Position numbers and translations under genes: made by a program. Under the pieces are notes generated by a model. It made no database searches. It was not told the DNA's origin and saw nothing but the letters and a program-made list of their open reading frames with translations. Positions 44,212 to 53,231 of a stretch of DNA of 64,000 nucleotides are shown here, in pieces. The DNA comes from Chitinophagales bacterium (GTDB lineage Bacteria; Bacteroidota; Bacteroidia; Chitinophagales; LD1), in assembly GCA_016786765.1 (NCBI GenBank), contig JAEUUZ010000003.1:186001-250000 (forward strand), read 5' to 3'. How positions within the stretch are numbered: the first letter of the stretch is position 1; every line of letters begins with the position of its first letter.

Positions 44212-45966
44212 GTGAAAAACAAAACAAACAACGCGTTTACCTACACAAAGTCGATAGTCATTTTGTCGGCTATGGCACTTTTATTTTACTCTTGTAATAA
44301 TAACCAAGAGACCATGAAATTCAACCATCCTGTGCCTAAAGGCGATATAAAATATGGAGGTGTATTTCGACAAAACGAAACCGAATATTTCCGCTCGCTT
44401 TATCCTCAAAATATTACCGAGGTGGTGGGTCATCGGATTATTACACAAATTTATGAAGGTTTGGTAGCTTTTAACCCGGCCGACTTAAGTTTACAGCCCT
44501 GTATTGCAAAAAGTTGGGAAATCAAAGATTCTGCAACTTTCTTTGTTTTTCACTTACGTAACGATGTGTACTTTCATGACGACCCCTGTTTTCCGAACGG
44601 AGGTAAAGGCAGAAAAGTAACTGCACAGGATTTTGCGTTTTGCTTTCAGCAACTTTGCAGGCCCAATGCCAGTAATCAAGGCTTTTGGATCTTTCAAGAC
44701 ATTGTAAAAGGTTCTAGTGAGTGCTATAATGATTCTTCAGCGAATGGCAAAAATCATGTGTTGGAGGGTGTGAACGTGATTGACGACACTACACTTACTA
44801 TTCAACTTAACAAACCTTTTGCGGGTTTCCTGTTCCGATTGGCATTGCCCTTCACGGCAGTTTTCCCCAAAGAAGCCCTCGTTTATTATGGCAAAGATAT
44901 GCGTGAACATGCTGTAGGCACCGGCCCTTTTCGCATCAAAAAAGTAATTCCGGATGTAGGTGTGTTTCTAGTGCGCAATCAGCGCTACTGGGGTAAAGAT
45001 TCATTAGGGAATCAATTGCCGTATTTGGATGGTCTTCGCTTTTCATTCATTAAAGAAGAAAAAGTAGAGATGCTGGAATTCCAAAAAGGCAATATTGATT
45101 TGAAATACCGTCTGCCGGTAGATATGGTAACCGAAATCATCGACTCAGCCGATCAATTGCAGGAGGGCTACAAACAATTTCAGCTGCAGAATGTACGCGA
45201 ACTTTCGTCACAGTATTATGGGTTTTTGACTATTGATCCTGTGTATAAAAATGTGCATGTACGAAGAGCATTTAATTACGCTATCGACCGCAATAAAATA
45301 GTGAACTACACCGTAAAGGGTGAAGGAACGGCAAACACCTACGGCATTACCCCTATTGGTGTTCCCGGTTTTGATCAAAGTAAATTGAAGGGCTATTCGT
45401 TTAATCCGCAGTTAGCCCAAAAGGAAATGGAGTTAGCCGGATACCCTAAAGGCAAAGGCTTTCCAAAACTCACATTGCATATTAATAGCGGTGGCGGAAG
45501 AAACGAAAAAGTGGCAGAAGCCATTACCACCATGTTGCACGATAATTTAGGCATAGAAGTAGATATCGCACAATCGTTGTGGGCGCAGCATACCGAAAAT
45601 TTGGAATCGGGTAAATTTCAGTTTTGGCGATTGGGATGGGTGGCCGATTACCCTGATGCAGAAAATTTTTTGAATTTGTTTTATGGAAAGCATGTGCCGA
45701 AAAACCCTACTGATAAGGCTTACATCAATTCGTTTCGCTATCAAAACTCGGCTTACGACAAATTGTTTGAAGACGCTTTAGCCACTGCAGATGTTGCCAA
45801 ACGCAACGAAAAATACGTTTTACTCGATCAAATGATTATTGATGACGCCCCTGTGCTTTTTATTTATTTCAACATGAACCGCAGATTGTTGCAACCCTTT
45901 GTGCGCAATATGCCGGCAAATAGTATGGAATACCGATCGTATCGTGAAGTGTGGCTTAATAAATAA
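44212..45966 (+). CDS. Peptide ABC transporter substrate-binding lipoprotein (SBP_bac_5 type)
   Basis: The 584-residue lipoprotein starts at a GTG at 44212 and has a lipobox (ALLFYSC, Cys about residue 28). LQPCIAKSWEIKDSATFFVFHLRNDVYFHDD, ALVYYGKDMREHAVGTGPFRIKK, NVHVRRAFNYAIDRNKIV and FWRLGWVADYPDAENFLNLFYG follow the order of family 5 solute-binding proteins such as OppA and DppA. It should bind a peptide or similar solute outside the inner membrane. No permease or ATPase genes lie next to it, so it is an orphan or uses a distant transporter. Confidence 0.92.
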   Translation: MKNKTNNAFTYTKSIVILSAMALLFYSCNNNQETMKFNHPVPKGDIKYGGVFRQNETEYFRSLYPQNITEVVGHRIITQIYEGLVAFNPADLSLQPCIAKSWEIKDSATFFVFHLRNDVYFHDDPCFPNGGKGRKVTAQDFAFCFQQLCRPNASNQGFWIFQDIVKGSSECYNDSSANGKNHVLEGVNVIDDTTLTIQLNKPFAGFLFRLALPFTAVFPKEALVYYGKDMREHAVGTGPFRIKKVIPDVGVFLVRNQRYWGKDSLGNQLPYLDGLRFSFIKEEKVEMLEFQKGNIDLKYRLPVDMVTEIIDSADQLQEGYKQFQLQNVRELSSQYYGFLTIDPVYKNVHVRRAFNYAIDRNKIVNYTVKGEGTANTYGITPIGVPGFDQSKLKGYSFNPQLAQKEMELAGYPKGKGFPKLTLHINSGGGRNEKVAEAITTMLHDNLGIEVDIAQSLWAQHTENLESGKFQFWRLGWVADYPDAENFLNLFYGKHVPKNPTDKAYINSFRYQNSAYDKLFEDALATADVAKRNEKYVLLDQMIIDDAPVLFIYFNMNRRLLQPFVRNMPANSMEYRSYREVWLNK

Positions 45967-46026
45967 CAATTGTTATTAACCAATTTTAAATACTACAATC
46001 TCTGAGTTTCGATTATTTTTGACGAA

Positions 46027-49000
46027 ATGCAAAATAACAACGCATATACATCTCTGATCACCAAGCTCGATCAGTTCATTCGTAAGTTTTATACGAATGA
46101 GGTAATCCGTGGTGTACTGTTTTCGGCCATATATATATTGGTTTTGTTTCAAGCCATTAACTTGATGGAGTACTACCTCTATCTTCCAACATATCTGCGC
46201 AAGATTTTGTTTTTCGGTTTTATATTTTCTTCATTAGCTTTTGTGGTGCGGTTTGTATCTGTTCCATTGCTCAAGTATTACCGTTTAGGAAAAACCATTT
46301 CGCACGAAACAGCATCACAAATTATCGGCAATCATTTTCAAGAAGTAAAAGACAAACTGCTTAATATTTTACAATTAAAAAAACTTGAAACCCTTGATGA
46401 ATACTCGCTAGTGAACGCTTCCATCAATCAAAAAATTGATGAACTCAAGCCGGTTTCATTTACTCAAGCCATCGACTTAAAGCAAAATAAAAAGTATGTC
46501 TATTATTTGTTGCCTCCGCTTGTTTTGTTTCTAGGCATTTTGGTGGCAGCGCCAAATATCATTAAGCAGGGTACAAAGCGACTTTACCATAACGACACTG
46601 CTTTCGAACCGGAAGCGCCATTTCAATTTGTGTTGAAAAACAGCAATCTTAAAACCTTACAGTACGAATCGATTGAAATCAGCGCTACAACAAAAGGGGA
46701 TGTTCTTCCCGCTGAAATGTTTTTAGAAGTAGCAGGCAACAGCTACAAGATGAAACAAACAGAGAAGAATAATTTTGTGTATGAGCTATCGAATGTGCAG
46801 AAAACAAGCGCGTTTCGTTTCATGGCTAATGGCTTTTATTCGAAAGAGTATACGTTGGAAGTAGTAGCAAAACCTGTGATTAAACAGTTTGAAATTCAAG
46901 CAGATTATCCGGAATATGTTGGAAAGCCCGATGAAACCATTGAGAACGTGGGCGATTTAACGGTACCGGCCGGTACCAAGTTAACCTGGAAGGTGCGTAC
47001 CCAAAGTGCTTCAGCCGTTCGTTTTGTTTTCGACAATACCTCGGTTGATGCTGTGTCGAAATCCGATGAACATTTCGTGTACAATAAAACAATGCTGAAC
47101 ACAGCGCCTTATACCATCAAGTTATTAAGTGCCGAAATTGGCGATGCAGATTCCATGACATACTCCATTGCAGTGGTGCCGGATATGTATCCACAAGTCA
47201 ATGTCACAGAAAAGCGCGATTCGCTCAACGACCGTTATTTTTACTATTTGGGCGATTGCTCCGATGATTATGGCATTAGAAAATTAACGTTTAATTATCA
47301 GATAAGTCGCGCTGATGTAGACTCACCGGCTATTGCAAAATCTGTAACTGTAAATATCGCATCAGGCACTGCCTCTACTTTTCAATATTTCTGGAACATG
47401 GCGGAAATAGGTATGCAGCCGGGTGATAAAATGGCGTACTATTTTGAAGTATGGGACAACGATGGCGTTCACGGAAGCAAGTCCACCAAATCGGCATTAA
47501 TGAATTTTGCTATGCCAACCGAAGATCAGTTGCAGAAAGAGTTTGATAAGGAGAACAAAGAAATCAAAGATGATTTAAAGCAAAGTATCAAAGATGCCAA
47601 AGACCTGAAGAACAAAATGCAGGAAATGCAGAATAAGCTCATGGAGAAAAAGAACTTGAGCTGGGAAGACAAAAAAAATATTCAAGACCTGCTCGACAAA
47701 CAAAAAGAATTGGAGAAGCAGATGCAGGAAATGAAAGAGAAGTTTGCCGACAACATTCAAAAGCAGGAAGATTTCAAACAGCAAAACGAATCGATTCGAG
47801 AAAAGCAACAACAATTGCAGGAATTGTTCGACAAAGTGATGAACGATGAGATGAAGAAAATGGCAGAGAAACTCGAAAAAATGCTTGATGAGTTGCAAAA
47901 GAAAGATGCCATTCAAAAAATGGACGATATGAAAGCCAACAACGAAAAAGCCGAAAAAGAACTCGACAGGATGTTGGATTTGTTTAAGAAACTTGAGTTG
48001 CAGCAAAAGACACAGGAGACCATAGATAAGTTAGAAAAAATGGCTGAAAAGCAAGATCAATTAGCTAAACAAGCTGAGCAAAAAAATCCCGATTCAAAAG
48101 CATTGGAAGACAAGCAGAAAAAACTCAATGAGGAGATGAAGCAGGCACAAAAAGATGTGCAAGATATTGAGAAGATGACCAAGGAAACGAAGCAGGAAGA
48201 TGCCGATACCAAAGAGACTAAAGAAGACATGGAGAAGGCGGAGCAAGACATGACCGATGCGGAACAAGATTTAAATCAAAAGCAAAATCAAAAAGCTTCA
48301 CAAAACCAGAAGAGCGCTTCGAAGAACATGAAAAGTGCCGCTAAAAAGTTAGGCAAAATGAAAGCGGCTATGGAGCAACAAGAACAGGCAGAAGATATGC
48401 AAGCCATTCGTCAATTGCTCAAAAACATTTTGTCTCTTTCTTTCGATCAGGAAAAATTAATGCAGCAGCTCAAATTGGTAAACGTTAACAATCCTAAGTA
48501 TGTGGAGTTGATGAAGGAGCAACAACGCATCAAAGATAATTCTACAATGGTAGAAGACAGTTTGTATGCATTGGCAAAACGCGTTTTTCAAATCAAATCG
48601 TTTGTTACTAAGCAAATGACTGATGCTAACCGAAACTTAAATACTGCTATTGCTGACATGGAAGAGCGAAACACATACAAAGCTGCCGGCCATCAGCAGT
48701 ATGTTATGACAGCCTATAATAATTTGGCCTTGATGTTGAGTGAAACACAACAAGAAATGCAACAGCAAAGTGCCGAAAGCGATCCCAAAGATGGTCCCCC
48801 AAAGATGTGCAAGAATTGTAAAAAGCCGGGTAACGGAAAACCAAACATGTCGCAAATGCAAAAACAGTTGAGCGATAAAATTTCTCAGTTAGCCGAAAAA
48901 ATGGAAAAGGAGGGTAAGGAAGGAAAAGAAGGGAAAGGTGGAAAAACCGGACAAGCAGGACAAAGCGGCAAAGAAAACAGCCGCGAGTTTGCTGAACTTG

Positions 49001-49407
49001 CTGCACAACAAGCTCAACTTCGCAAAATGTTGGAGAAATTAAACGCTGAACAAAATAAGGATGGGAAGAATTCGCTAGGTAATTTGGGTAAAACCATCCA
49101 ACAAATGGAACAAACTGAAACCGAATTGGTAAATAAACGTATAAGTAACGAAATGTTAAGGAGACAGCAAGAGATCATGGTTCGTTTGTTGGAATCAGAA
49201 AAAGCCCAAAAGGAAAGAGGCGAAAAACAGGAACGCGAATCAAATTCGGGAAAAGAACTAGAAAAGAAAGTGCCTCCTTCTTTGGAAAATTATTTGAAGC
49301 AACAACAGTCTATGGTCGATTTATATAAGAAAGTGCCACCAACCCTTAAACCCTTCTATAAGCAGTTGTCGGAAAAATATTTCAAAACAATTGCTGGCGG
49401 ACAGTAG
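46027..49407 (+). CDS. DUF4175 family membrane protein with long coiled coil
   Basis: The 1126-residue protein has three transmembrane helices near the N-terminus (about residues 28-50, 57-80, 155-175), an extracytoplasmic beta-rich part (about 190-495) and a highly charged helical tail rich in K, E, Q and M (about 500-1126). The tail shows repeated heptads such as LQKEFDKENKEIKDDLKQSI. The DUF4175 assignment rests on N-terminal FYTNEVIRGVLFSAIYILVLF and the overall design. A Cys pair C928-x-x-C931 (MCKNCKKPG) lies in the tail. It is followed by the RsbW-like and ybeY genes. The function is unknown; a structural or envelope role is likely. Confidence 0.87.
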   Translation: MQNNNAYTSLITKLDQFIRKFYTNEVIRGVLFSAIYILVLFQAINLMEYYLYLPTYLRKILFFGFIFSSLAFVVRFVSVPLLKYYRLGKTISHETASQIIGNHFQEVKDKLLNILQLKKLETLDEYSLVNASINQKIDELKPVSFTQAIDLKQNKKYVYYLLPPLVLFLGILVAAPNIIKQGTKRLYHNDTAFEPEAPFQFVLKNSNLKTLQYESIEISATTKGDVLPAEMFLEVAGNSYKMKQTEKNNFVYELSNVQKTSAFRFMANGFYSKEYTLEVVAKPVIKQFEIQADYPEYVGKPDETIENVGDLTVPAGTKLTWKVRTQSASAVRFVFDNTSVDAVSKSDEHFVYNKTMLNTAPYTIKLLSAEIGDADSMTYSIAVVPDMYPQVNVTEKRDSLNDRYFYYLGDCSDDYGIRKLTFNYQISRADVDSPAIAKSVTVNIASGTASTFQYFWNMAEIGMQPGDKMAYYFEVWDNDGVHGSKSTKSALMNFAMPTEDQLQKEFDKENKEIKDDLKQSIKDAKDLKNKMQEMQNKLMEKKNLSWEDKKNIQDLLDKQKELEKQMQEMKEKFADNIQKQEDFKQQNESIREKQQQLQELFDKVMNDEMKKMAEKLEKMLDELQKKDAIQKMDDMKANNEKAEKELDRMLDLFKKLELQQKTQETIDKLEKMAEKQDQLAKQAEQKNPDSKALEDKQKKLNEEMKQAQKDVQDIEKMTKETKQEDADTKETKEDMEKAEQDMTDAEQDLNQKQNQKASQNQKSASKNMKSAAKKLGKMKAAMEQQEQAEDMQAIRQLLKNILSLSFDQEKLMQQLKLVNVNNPKYVELMKEQQRIKDNSTMVEDSLYALAKRVFQIKSFVTKQMTDANRNLNTAIADMEERNTYKAAGHQQYVMTAYNNLALMLSETQQEMQQQSAESDPKDGPPKMCKNCKKPGNGKPNMSQMQKQLSDKISQLAEKMEKEGKEGKEGKGGKTGQAGQSGKENSREFAELAAQQAQLRKMLEKLNAEQNKDGKNSLGNLGKTIQQMEQTETELVNKRISNEMLRRQQEIMVRLLESEKAQKERGEKQERESNSGKELEKKVPPSLENYLKQQQSMVDLYKKVPPTLKPFYKQLSEKYFKTIAGGQ

Positions 49408-49502
49408 GCGTAATATGCTCATTATCAATATAATAAAATTGTGACATTTTTCATATTCTCGAAATAGATTTTAAAATATACATTTAAAAATTAATTAATA
49501 AC

Positions 49503-49904
49503 GTGAGTAGCGCAATCAAAATAGCATCTGAACCACAAAACATCGCCCAAGTGGAGTCGTTTATCGATGATGTTTGTAAGCAATACAATGTTTCGGAGGA
49601 GTCGTATGGAAATATCTTAATTTCTTTGACTGAGGCAGCTAACAATGCCATTATTCACGGCAACAAATCAAATCGGAATAAAGAGATAGAGATAATTGCT
49701 GATTTTGATAACGAAAGAAGAAAACTTACTTTTTTTATAAAAGATAGTGGCAACGGATTTGACTATAAAAGTCTACCGGATCCTACAGCACCCGAAAATT
49801 TAGATCGTCCATGCGGTCGTGGTGTATTTCTAATGATGCAATTGGCAGATTTAGTTATTTTTTCCGATAATGGTTCCACCGTTGAAATGCAGTTCAGAGT
49901 GTAA
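49503..49904 (+). CDS. RsbW-like serine kinase/anti-sigma ATPase domain protein
   Basis: The 133-residue protein starts at a GTG at 49503 and is a single GHKL-type ATPase domain. ISLTEAANNAIIHGNKSNRNKEI is the N box, FFIKDSGNGFDYKSLPDP the G1 box, and LDRPCGRGVFLMMQLAD the G2 box. This is the arrangement of RsbW/SpoIIAB anti-sigma kinases and of related regulators that phosphorylate STAS-domain partners. No STAS protein or sigma factor is adjacent, so the target is unknown. The stop codon overlaps the ATG of ybeY, so the two are translationally coupled. Confidence 0.87.
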   Translation: MSSAIKIASEPQNIAQVESFIDDVCKQYNVSEESYGNILISLTEAANNAIIHGNKSNRNKEIEIIADFDNERRKLTFFIKDSGNGFDYKSLPDPTAPENLDRPCGRGVFLMMQLADLVIFSDNGSTVEMQFRV

Positions 49905-50335
49905 TGGCTGTTCGTTTTCATAAAGCGGATGTTTCTTTTCGCGTTCCTCAATCCAAAGCCATTAAGTCTTTTTTACAGCAACAGTTTTCTTCTGCAACAG
50001 GCAAAATGCTTGACTTGGATTGCATATTTTGTTCCGATGAATACCTGCTAAATGTAAATCGCACTTTTTTGCAGCACGATTACTACACAGATATTATCAC
50101 GTTTCCATTGGACGAAACCGAAAAAAAAACGGTTGCTGAAATATACATCAGTATTGATCGAGTAAAAGAAAATGCAACTACCGAAAAGGTGACGTTCGAG
50201 AACGAATTACACCGTGTTATTTTCCATGGTGTATTGCATTTGTGCGGTTTCAAAGATAAAACCAAAGCAGAATCTAAGATGATGCGTCAAATGGAAAATC
50301 GATGGTTGGCTGAGTTCACAAAATTTGTGGCTTAG
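49904..50335 (+). CDS. ybeY: Endoribonuclease YbeY (rRNA maturation)
   Basis: The 143-residue protein has the UPF0054 core: LNVNRTFLQHDYYTDIITFPL and AEIYISIDRV, then the zinc segment FHGVLHLCGFKDKT. The first two His ligands are His108 and His112. At the third ligand position, where the classical motif HGxLHLxGYDH has His, this protein has Asp118. Other Bacteroidota YbeY proteins appear to share a GYKDK form, so this is probably a lineage variant, not a loss. YbeY acts in 16S rRNA 3' end processing and ribosome quality control. The start overlaps the stop of the RsbW-like gene. Confidence 0.92.
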   Translation: MAVRFHKADVSFRVPQSKAIKSFLQQQFSSATGKMLDLDCIFCSDEYLLNVNRTFLQHDYYTDIITFPLDETEKKTVAEIYISIDRVKENATTEKVTFENELHRVIFHGVLHLCGFKDKTKAESKMMRQMENRWLAEFTKFVA

Positions 50336-51237
50336 TCTTTCAGCATACTTTTTGCAAAACGGAAAATCGAAAACGACTGTTCTTCAATGGCAGCGGCCAC
50401 AGATCGTTTAAGTTGTTGTTTATCGAAGCCTTTCATTTTTTCTTCTTGTAGAATGCGATAGACTTTATCGGTGATTAACTGCAAACGAAGCGGACTCTTC
50501 GCTTTATTGACAATCGTAGTTTGAAGCGTTGAAAACAGCTCTTCAATCCCTATCGATTGAACAGCAACGGTTTTTACTATAGGCGTATCAGGACGATTAT
50601 TGATATGCAGTTGCTGAGAAAGATTGTTGTAAAAAAGCTCTGCATCAGGGCGGTCGGCTTTGTTAATCACAAACACATCTGCAATCTCCATAATTCCTGC
50701 CTTCATGGCTTGTACACTGTCACCGGCTTCCGGTACAAGTACTACGACTGTAGCATCAGCCAGACCTGCTATCTCTACTTCACTTTGACCCACTCCAACC
50801 GTCTCAACAAAGATATAGTCGAAAGCATAACTTTTCATCACTTCAGTTACCTCAATAATTTTAGACGACAATCCCCCCAACGAACCTCTAGAGGCTAATG
50901 ACCGAATAAACAAATTCGGATTGTTGAAGTGGTGTGACATGCGTAATCTGTCGCCTAACAACGCACCAAAATTGAATGGCGAAGAGGGATCAATTAAAAC
51001 CAATCCAATTTTTTTGTCTTGCGATAATAAAAGTTGCAAAAGTGCGTTGAGTAACGTGCTTTTCCCTGCACCCGGAGGTCCAGTGATGCCGATAATGGGA
51101 ATAGCACTTGGTTCCAAATGTTGTAAGATGTCTAGTCCTTGCATCGTATCATTCTCCACTAAAGAAATAGATCGTGCAAGTGTTTTGAAATCGTTGATAT
51201 GGTTAATCTTTGGCAACAGAAAATGTTTAGATTGCAT
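50332..51237 (-). CDS. meaB: Methylmalonyl-CoA mutase-associated GTPase MeaB
   Basis: The enzyme is about 301 residues from the ATG at 51237 (MQSKHFLLPKINHIND). GITGPPGAGKSTLLNALL is Walker A, VLIDPSSPFNFGALLGDRLRM the family-specific segment with switch residues, VETVGVGQSEVEIAGLAD the G3 region and VINKADRPDAELF the base-binding NKxD. MeaB escorts cobalamin to, and protects, methylmalonyl-CoA mutase; the mutase genes are not in this window. An ATG further upstream would extend it by 11 residues into the divergent gene. The stop overlaps ybeY by 4 bases. Confidence 0.93.
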   Translation of the reverse strand: MQSKHFLLPKINHINDFKTLARSISLVENDTMQGLDILQHLEPSAIPIIGITGPPGAGKSTLLNALLQLLLSQDKKIGLVLIDPSSPFNFGALLGDRLRMSHHFNNPNLFIRSLASRGSLGGLSSKIIEVTEVMKSYAFDYIFVETVGVGQSEVEIAGLADATVVVLVPEAGDSVQAMKAGIMEIADVFVINKADRPDAELFYNNLSQQLHINNRPDTPIVKTVAVQSIGIEELFSTLQTTIVNKAKSPLRLQLITDKVYRILQEEKMKGFDKQQLKRSVAAAIEEQSFSIFRFAKSMLKD

Positions 51238-52494
51238 AAAAATAAAAAAGCTGCATTGACTTCTGCACAAAAATTATTTGGCGTTGAAAATCTCTCATTA
51301 TCTGAGCGGCTTGTTCTGTTCTTTTGTAGTCTGATTTTTATAGGTTTTGTTTCTTCAAGAGTGTTGATCTCAATTGGAGTAGTTGGGCTATTACTTAGCG
51401 GGATTTATATGCGAACGGTTTCAAAAGAAACACATTGGCGCTGGATTCTCTTTACACCGATTTTATTTTTCGCAATCCTTCTTCTTTCGTGGTTTAATTC
51501 CGATAACAAAGAGATGTGGGCCATGTGGCTTGCGCTCAAGTTGCCATTTTTAATTTTACCGATTGCGTTCATTTTGATGGAAGACTTTTCAGCAGTCTTT
51601 ATTCGCCATGTTTTTACCGTCTTTATTGGAGTCATGATTGGTAGTATGATAGTTGTTTTTATTCGCTACACACTGGATTACGAGCAAATCAACATTTCGT
51701 TAAGTGCAGGAGGCCGAATGCCGGTGCCTTATTCGCATATTCGTTATAGCTTGTTGCTTACGGTTGCTAACTTTGTAAGTATTTGGTTGTATTGGACAAG
51801 GAAGCATATGTTTTATCTTTTTGCTGCACTTTTTTTCTTTGGCTCATTGCATTTCATTTCAGTGCGCAGTGGGTTGTTGGCTTTGTATGTAGGACTAACA
51901 TTTATACTGATTTATTTTGCTGTTGTCAAAAAACATTGGAAATACGGACTTATAGGTATTGTGGCATCCATTTTGATTTCAATTACTGCATACCAAACAA
52001 TTCCTTCTCTACAAAACCGAATAGCTTTTATGCGTTACGATTTCGGGCAATGGAAACAAGGTAATATTGACGGAAATTCTGACGCTATGCGCCTTGCATC
52101 CATTGTAACGGGCTATCAACTATGGCAAAAGAATGTTTGGCTAGGTGTAGGATCAGGCGATATTTTACATGACTCAAAACAACTAGAGCAATCGCTATTT
52201 CCCAACATTCACGATGCAACAAGTTTAAAGATGCCGCACAATGAATTCCTTTGGACAGTTTGTGTTTTGGGTGTTTTAGGCCTAGTTTTATTCTTCGTTG
52301 CTTGGATATTGCCATTTTTTGTTTTTGCACACCAACTCCATTGGCTGTATGTAGCCATTCAACTTGTTTTTTTTGTTTCCTTTATGGTGGAATATACCAT
52401 TGAAGAGCAAATCGGAGGCACCTTCTTTGTGCTGTTTCAATTGTTGTTTTATAAATGGTTTAGCACAGAAAAATGGAACCCGTCTCGGTTGTAA
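51223..52494 (+). CDS. O-antigen ligase/polymerase-like (Wzy/WaaL) membrane protein
   Basis: The 423-residue protein starts at 51223 (MFRLHKNKKAALTS), overlapping the 5' end of meaB by 15 bases; an ATG 24 bases upstream is also possible. About ten to eleven transmembrane helices are visible, with a large periplasmic loop (about 260-345) containing WLGVGSGDI and ending in KMPHNEFLWTVCVLGVLGL, the pattern of the Wzy_C/O-antigen ligase family. The SVRSGLLALYVGL segment fits the conserved Arg region. It leads a four-gene set whose other members are soluble glycosyltransferases, so it probably polymerises or ligates the glycan they make. Confidence 0.85.
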   Translation: MFRLHKNKKAALTSAQKLFGVENLSLSERLVLFFCSLIFIGFVSSRVLISIGVVGLLLSGIYMRTVSKETHWRWILFTPILFFAILLLSWFNSDNKEMWAMWLALKLPFLILPIAFILMEDFSAVFIRHVFTVFIGVMIGSMIVVFIRYTLDYEQINISLSAGGRMPVPYSHIRYSLLLTVANFVSIWLYWTRKHMFYLFAALFFFGSLHFISVRSGLLALYVGLTFILIYFAVVKKHWKYGLIGIVASILISITAYQTIPSLQNRIAFMRYDFGQWKQGNIDGNSDAMRLASIVTGYQLWQKNVWLGVGSGDILHDSKQLEQSLFPNIHDATSLKMPHNEFLWTVCVLGVLGLVLFFVAWILPFFVFAHQLHWLYVAIQLVFFVSFMVEYTIEEQIGGTFFVLFQLLFYKWFSTEKWNPSRL

Positions 52495-53231
52495 TTATTA
52501 CTTTCAACGAAGCCGAAAACATCGGCCGATGTATTGATGCTGCAGCAAAGGTTGCGGCCGAAGTGGTTGTGTTGGACTCCTACTCTACAGATGGAACAGA
52601 AATCATTGCTAGGCAAAAAGGTGTTCGTTTTTTTCAGCATAAATTCGAGGGCCATATTCAGCAAAAAAACAAGGCACTCACTTTTGCAAAAAACGAATGG
52701 GTGTTATCGTTAGATGCCGATGAAGTCCTTTCAGAAGAGGCTATTCAGGAAATACAACAACTAAAAGATTGGAACAAATATGATGCGTTTTCTTTTAATC
52801 GGTTGAATAATTATTGCGGACAATGGATCAAACACGGAGGTTGGTATCCTGATAGAAAAACAAGGTTGTTTAAAAAATCAGCCGGACAGTGGGGCGGTAC
52901 AAATCCGCACGATAAATTTGAATTGAAGAATCCGTCAAGTGTTAAGCATATTGATGCGGATATCTTACATTATTCCTATCGAACACAAGCAGAACATATT
53001 GCACAATCTCAAAAATTTTCAGCAATTGCAGCCAAGGCTTTGTATGCCACGGGTAAACGTAATGTTTTATTAAAAGTGCTTTTTGCCGCACCGGTGAAAT
53101 TTATACGGGATTATATTTTTCGTCTTGGTTTTTTAGACGGCACGAATGGATTTAATATTGCCTATATTTCAGCAAAGGCAGTGTATTGGAAATACAGTAT
53201 GCTTCAACAACTTAATCGCACAAAAGCATGA
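52473..53231 (+). CDS. Glycosyltransferase family 2 (WaaE-like)
   Basis: The 252-residue enzyme has the GT-A fold: VSVVIITFNEAENIGRCIDAA, VVVLDSYSTDGTEIIA, and the DxD-like SLDADEVLSEE. FSFNRLNNYCGQWIKHGGWYPDRKTRLFKK and GGTNPHDKFEL are close to the WaaE/KdtX group that adds beta-glucose to the LPS core. The C-terminus has an amphipathic or membrane-associated helix (FIRDYIFRLGFLDGTNGF). The gene overlaps the ligase-like gene by 22 bases and the next gene by 4 bases. The acceptor is inferred from family and context only. Confidence 0.9.
   Translation: MEPVSVVIITFNEAENIGRCIDAAAKVAAEVVVLDSYSTDGTEIIARQKGVRFFQHKFEGHIQQKNKALTFAKNEWVLSLDADEVLSEEAIQEIQQLKDWNKYDAFSFNRLNNYCGQWIKHGGWYPDRKTRLFKKSAGQWGGTNPHDKFELKNPSSVKHIDADILHYSYRTQAEHIAQSQKFSAIAAKALYATGKRNVLLKVLFAAPVKFIRDYIFRLGFLDGTNGFNIAYISAKAVYWKYSMLQQLNRTKA

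Noticed and set aside
47575-48251. Minus-strand reading frames inside the DUF4175 gene
   Set aside because: They are reverse images of the K/E/Q-rich coiled coil, giving Leu/Phe-rich translations typical of such shadows.
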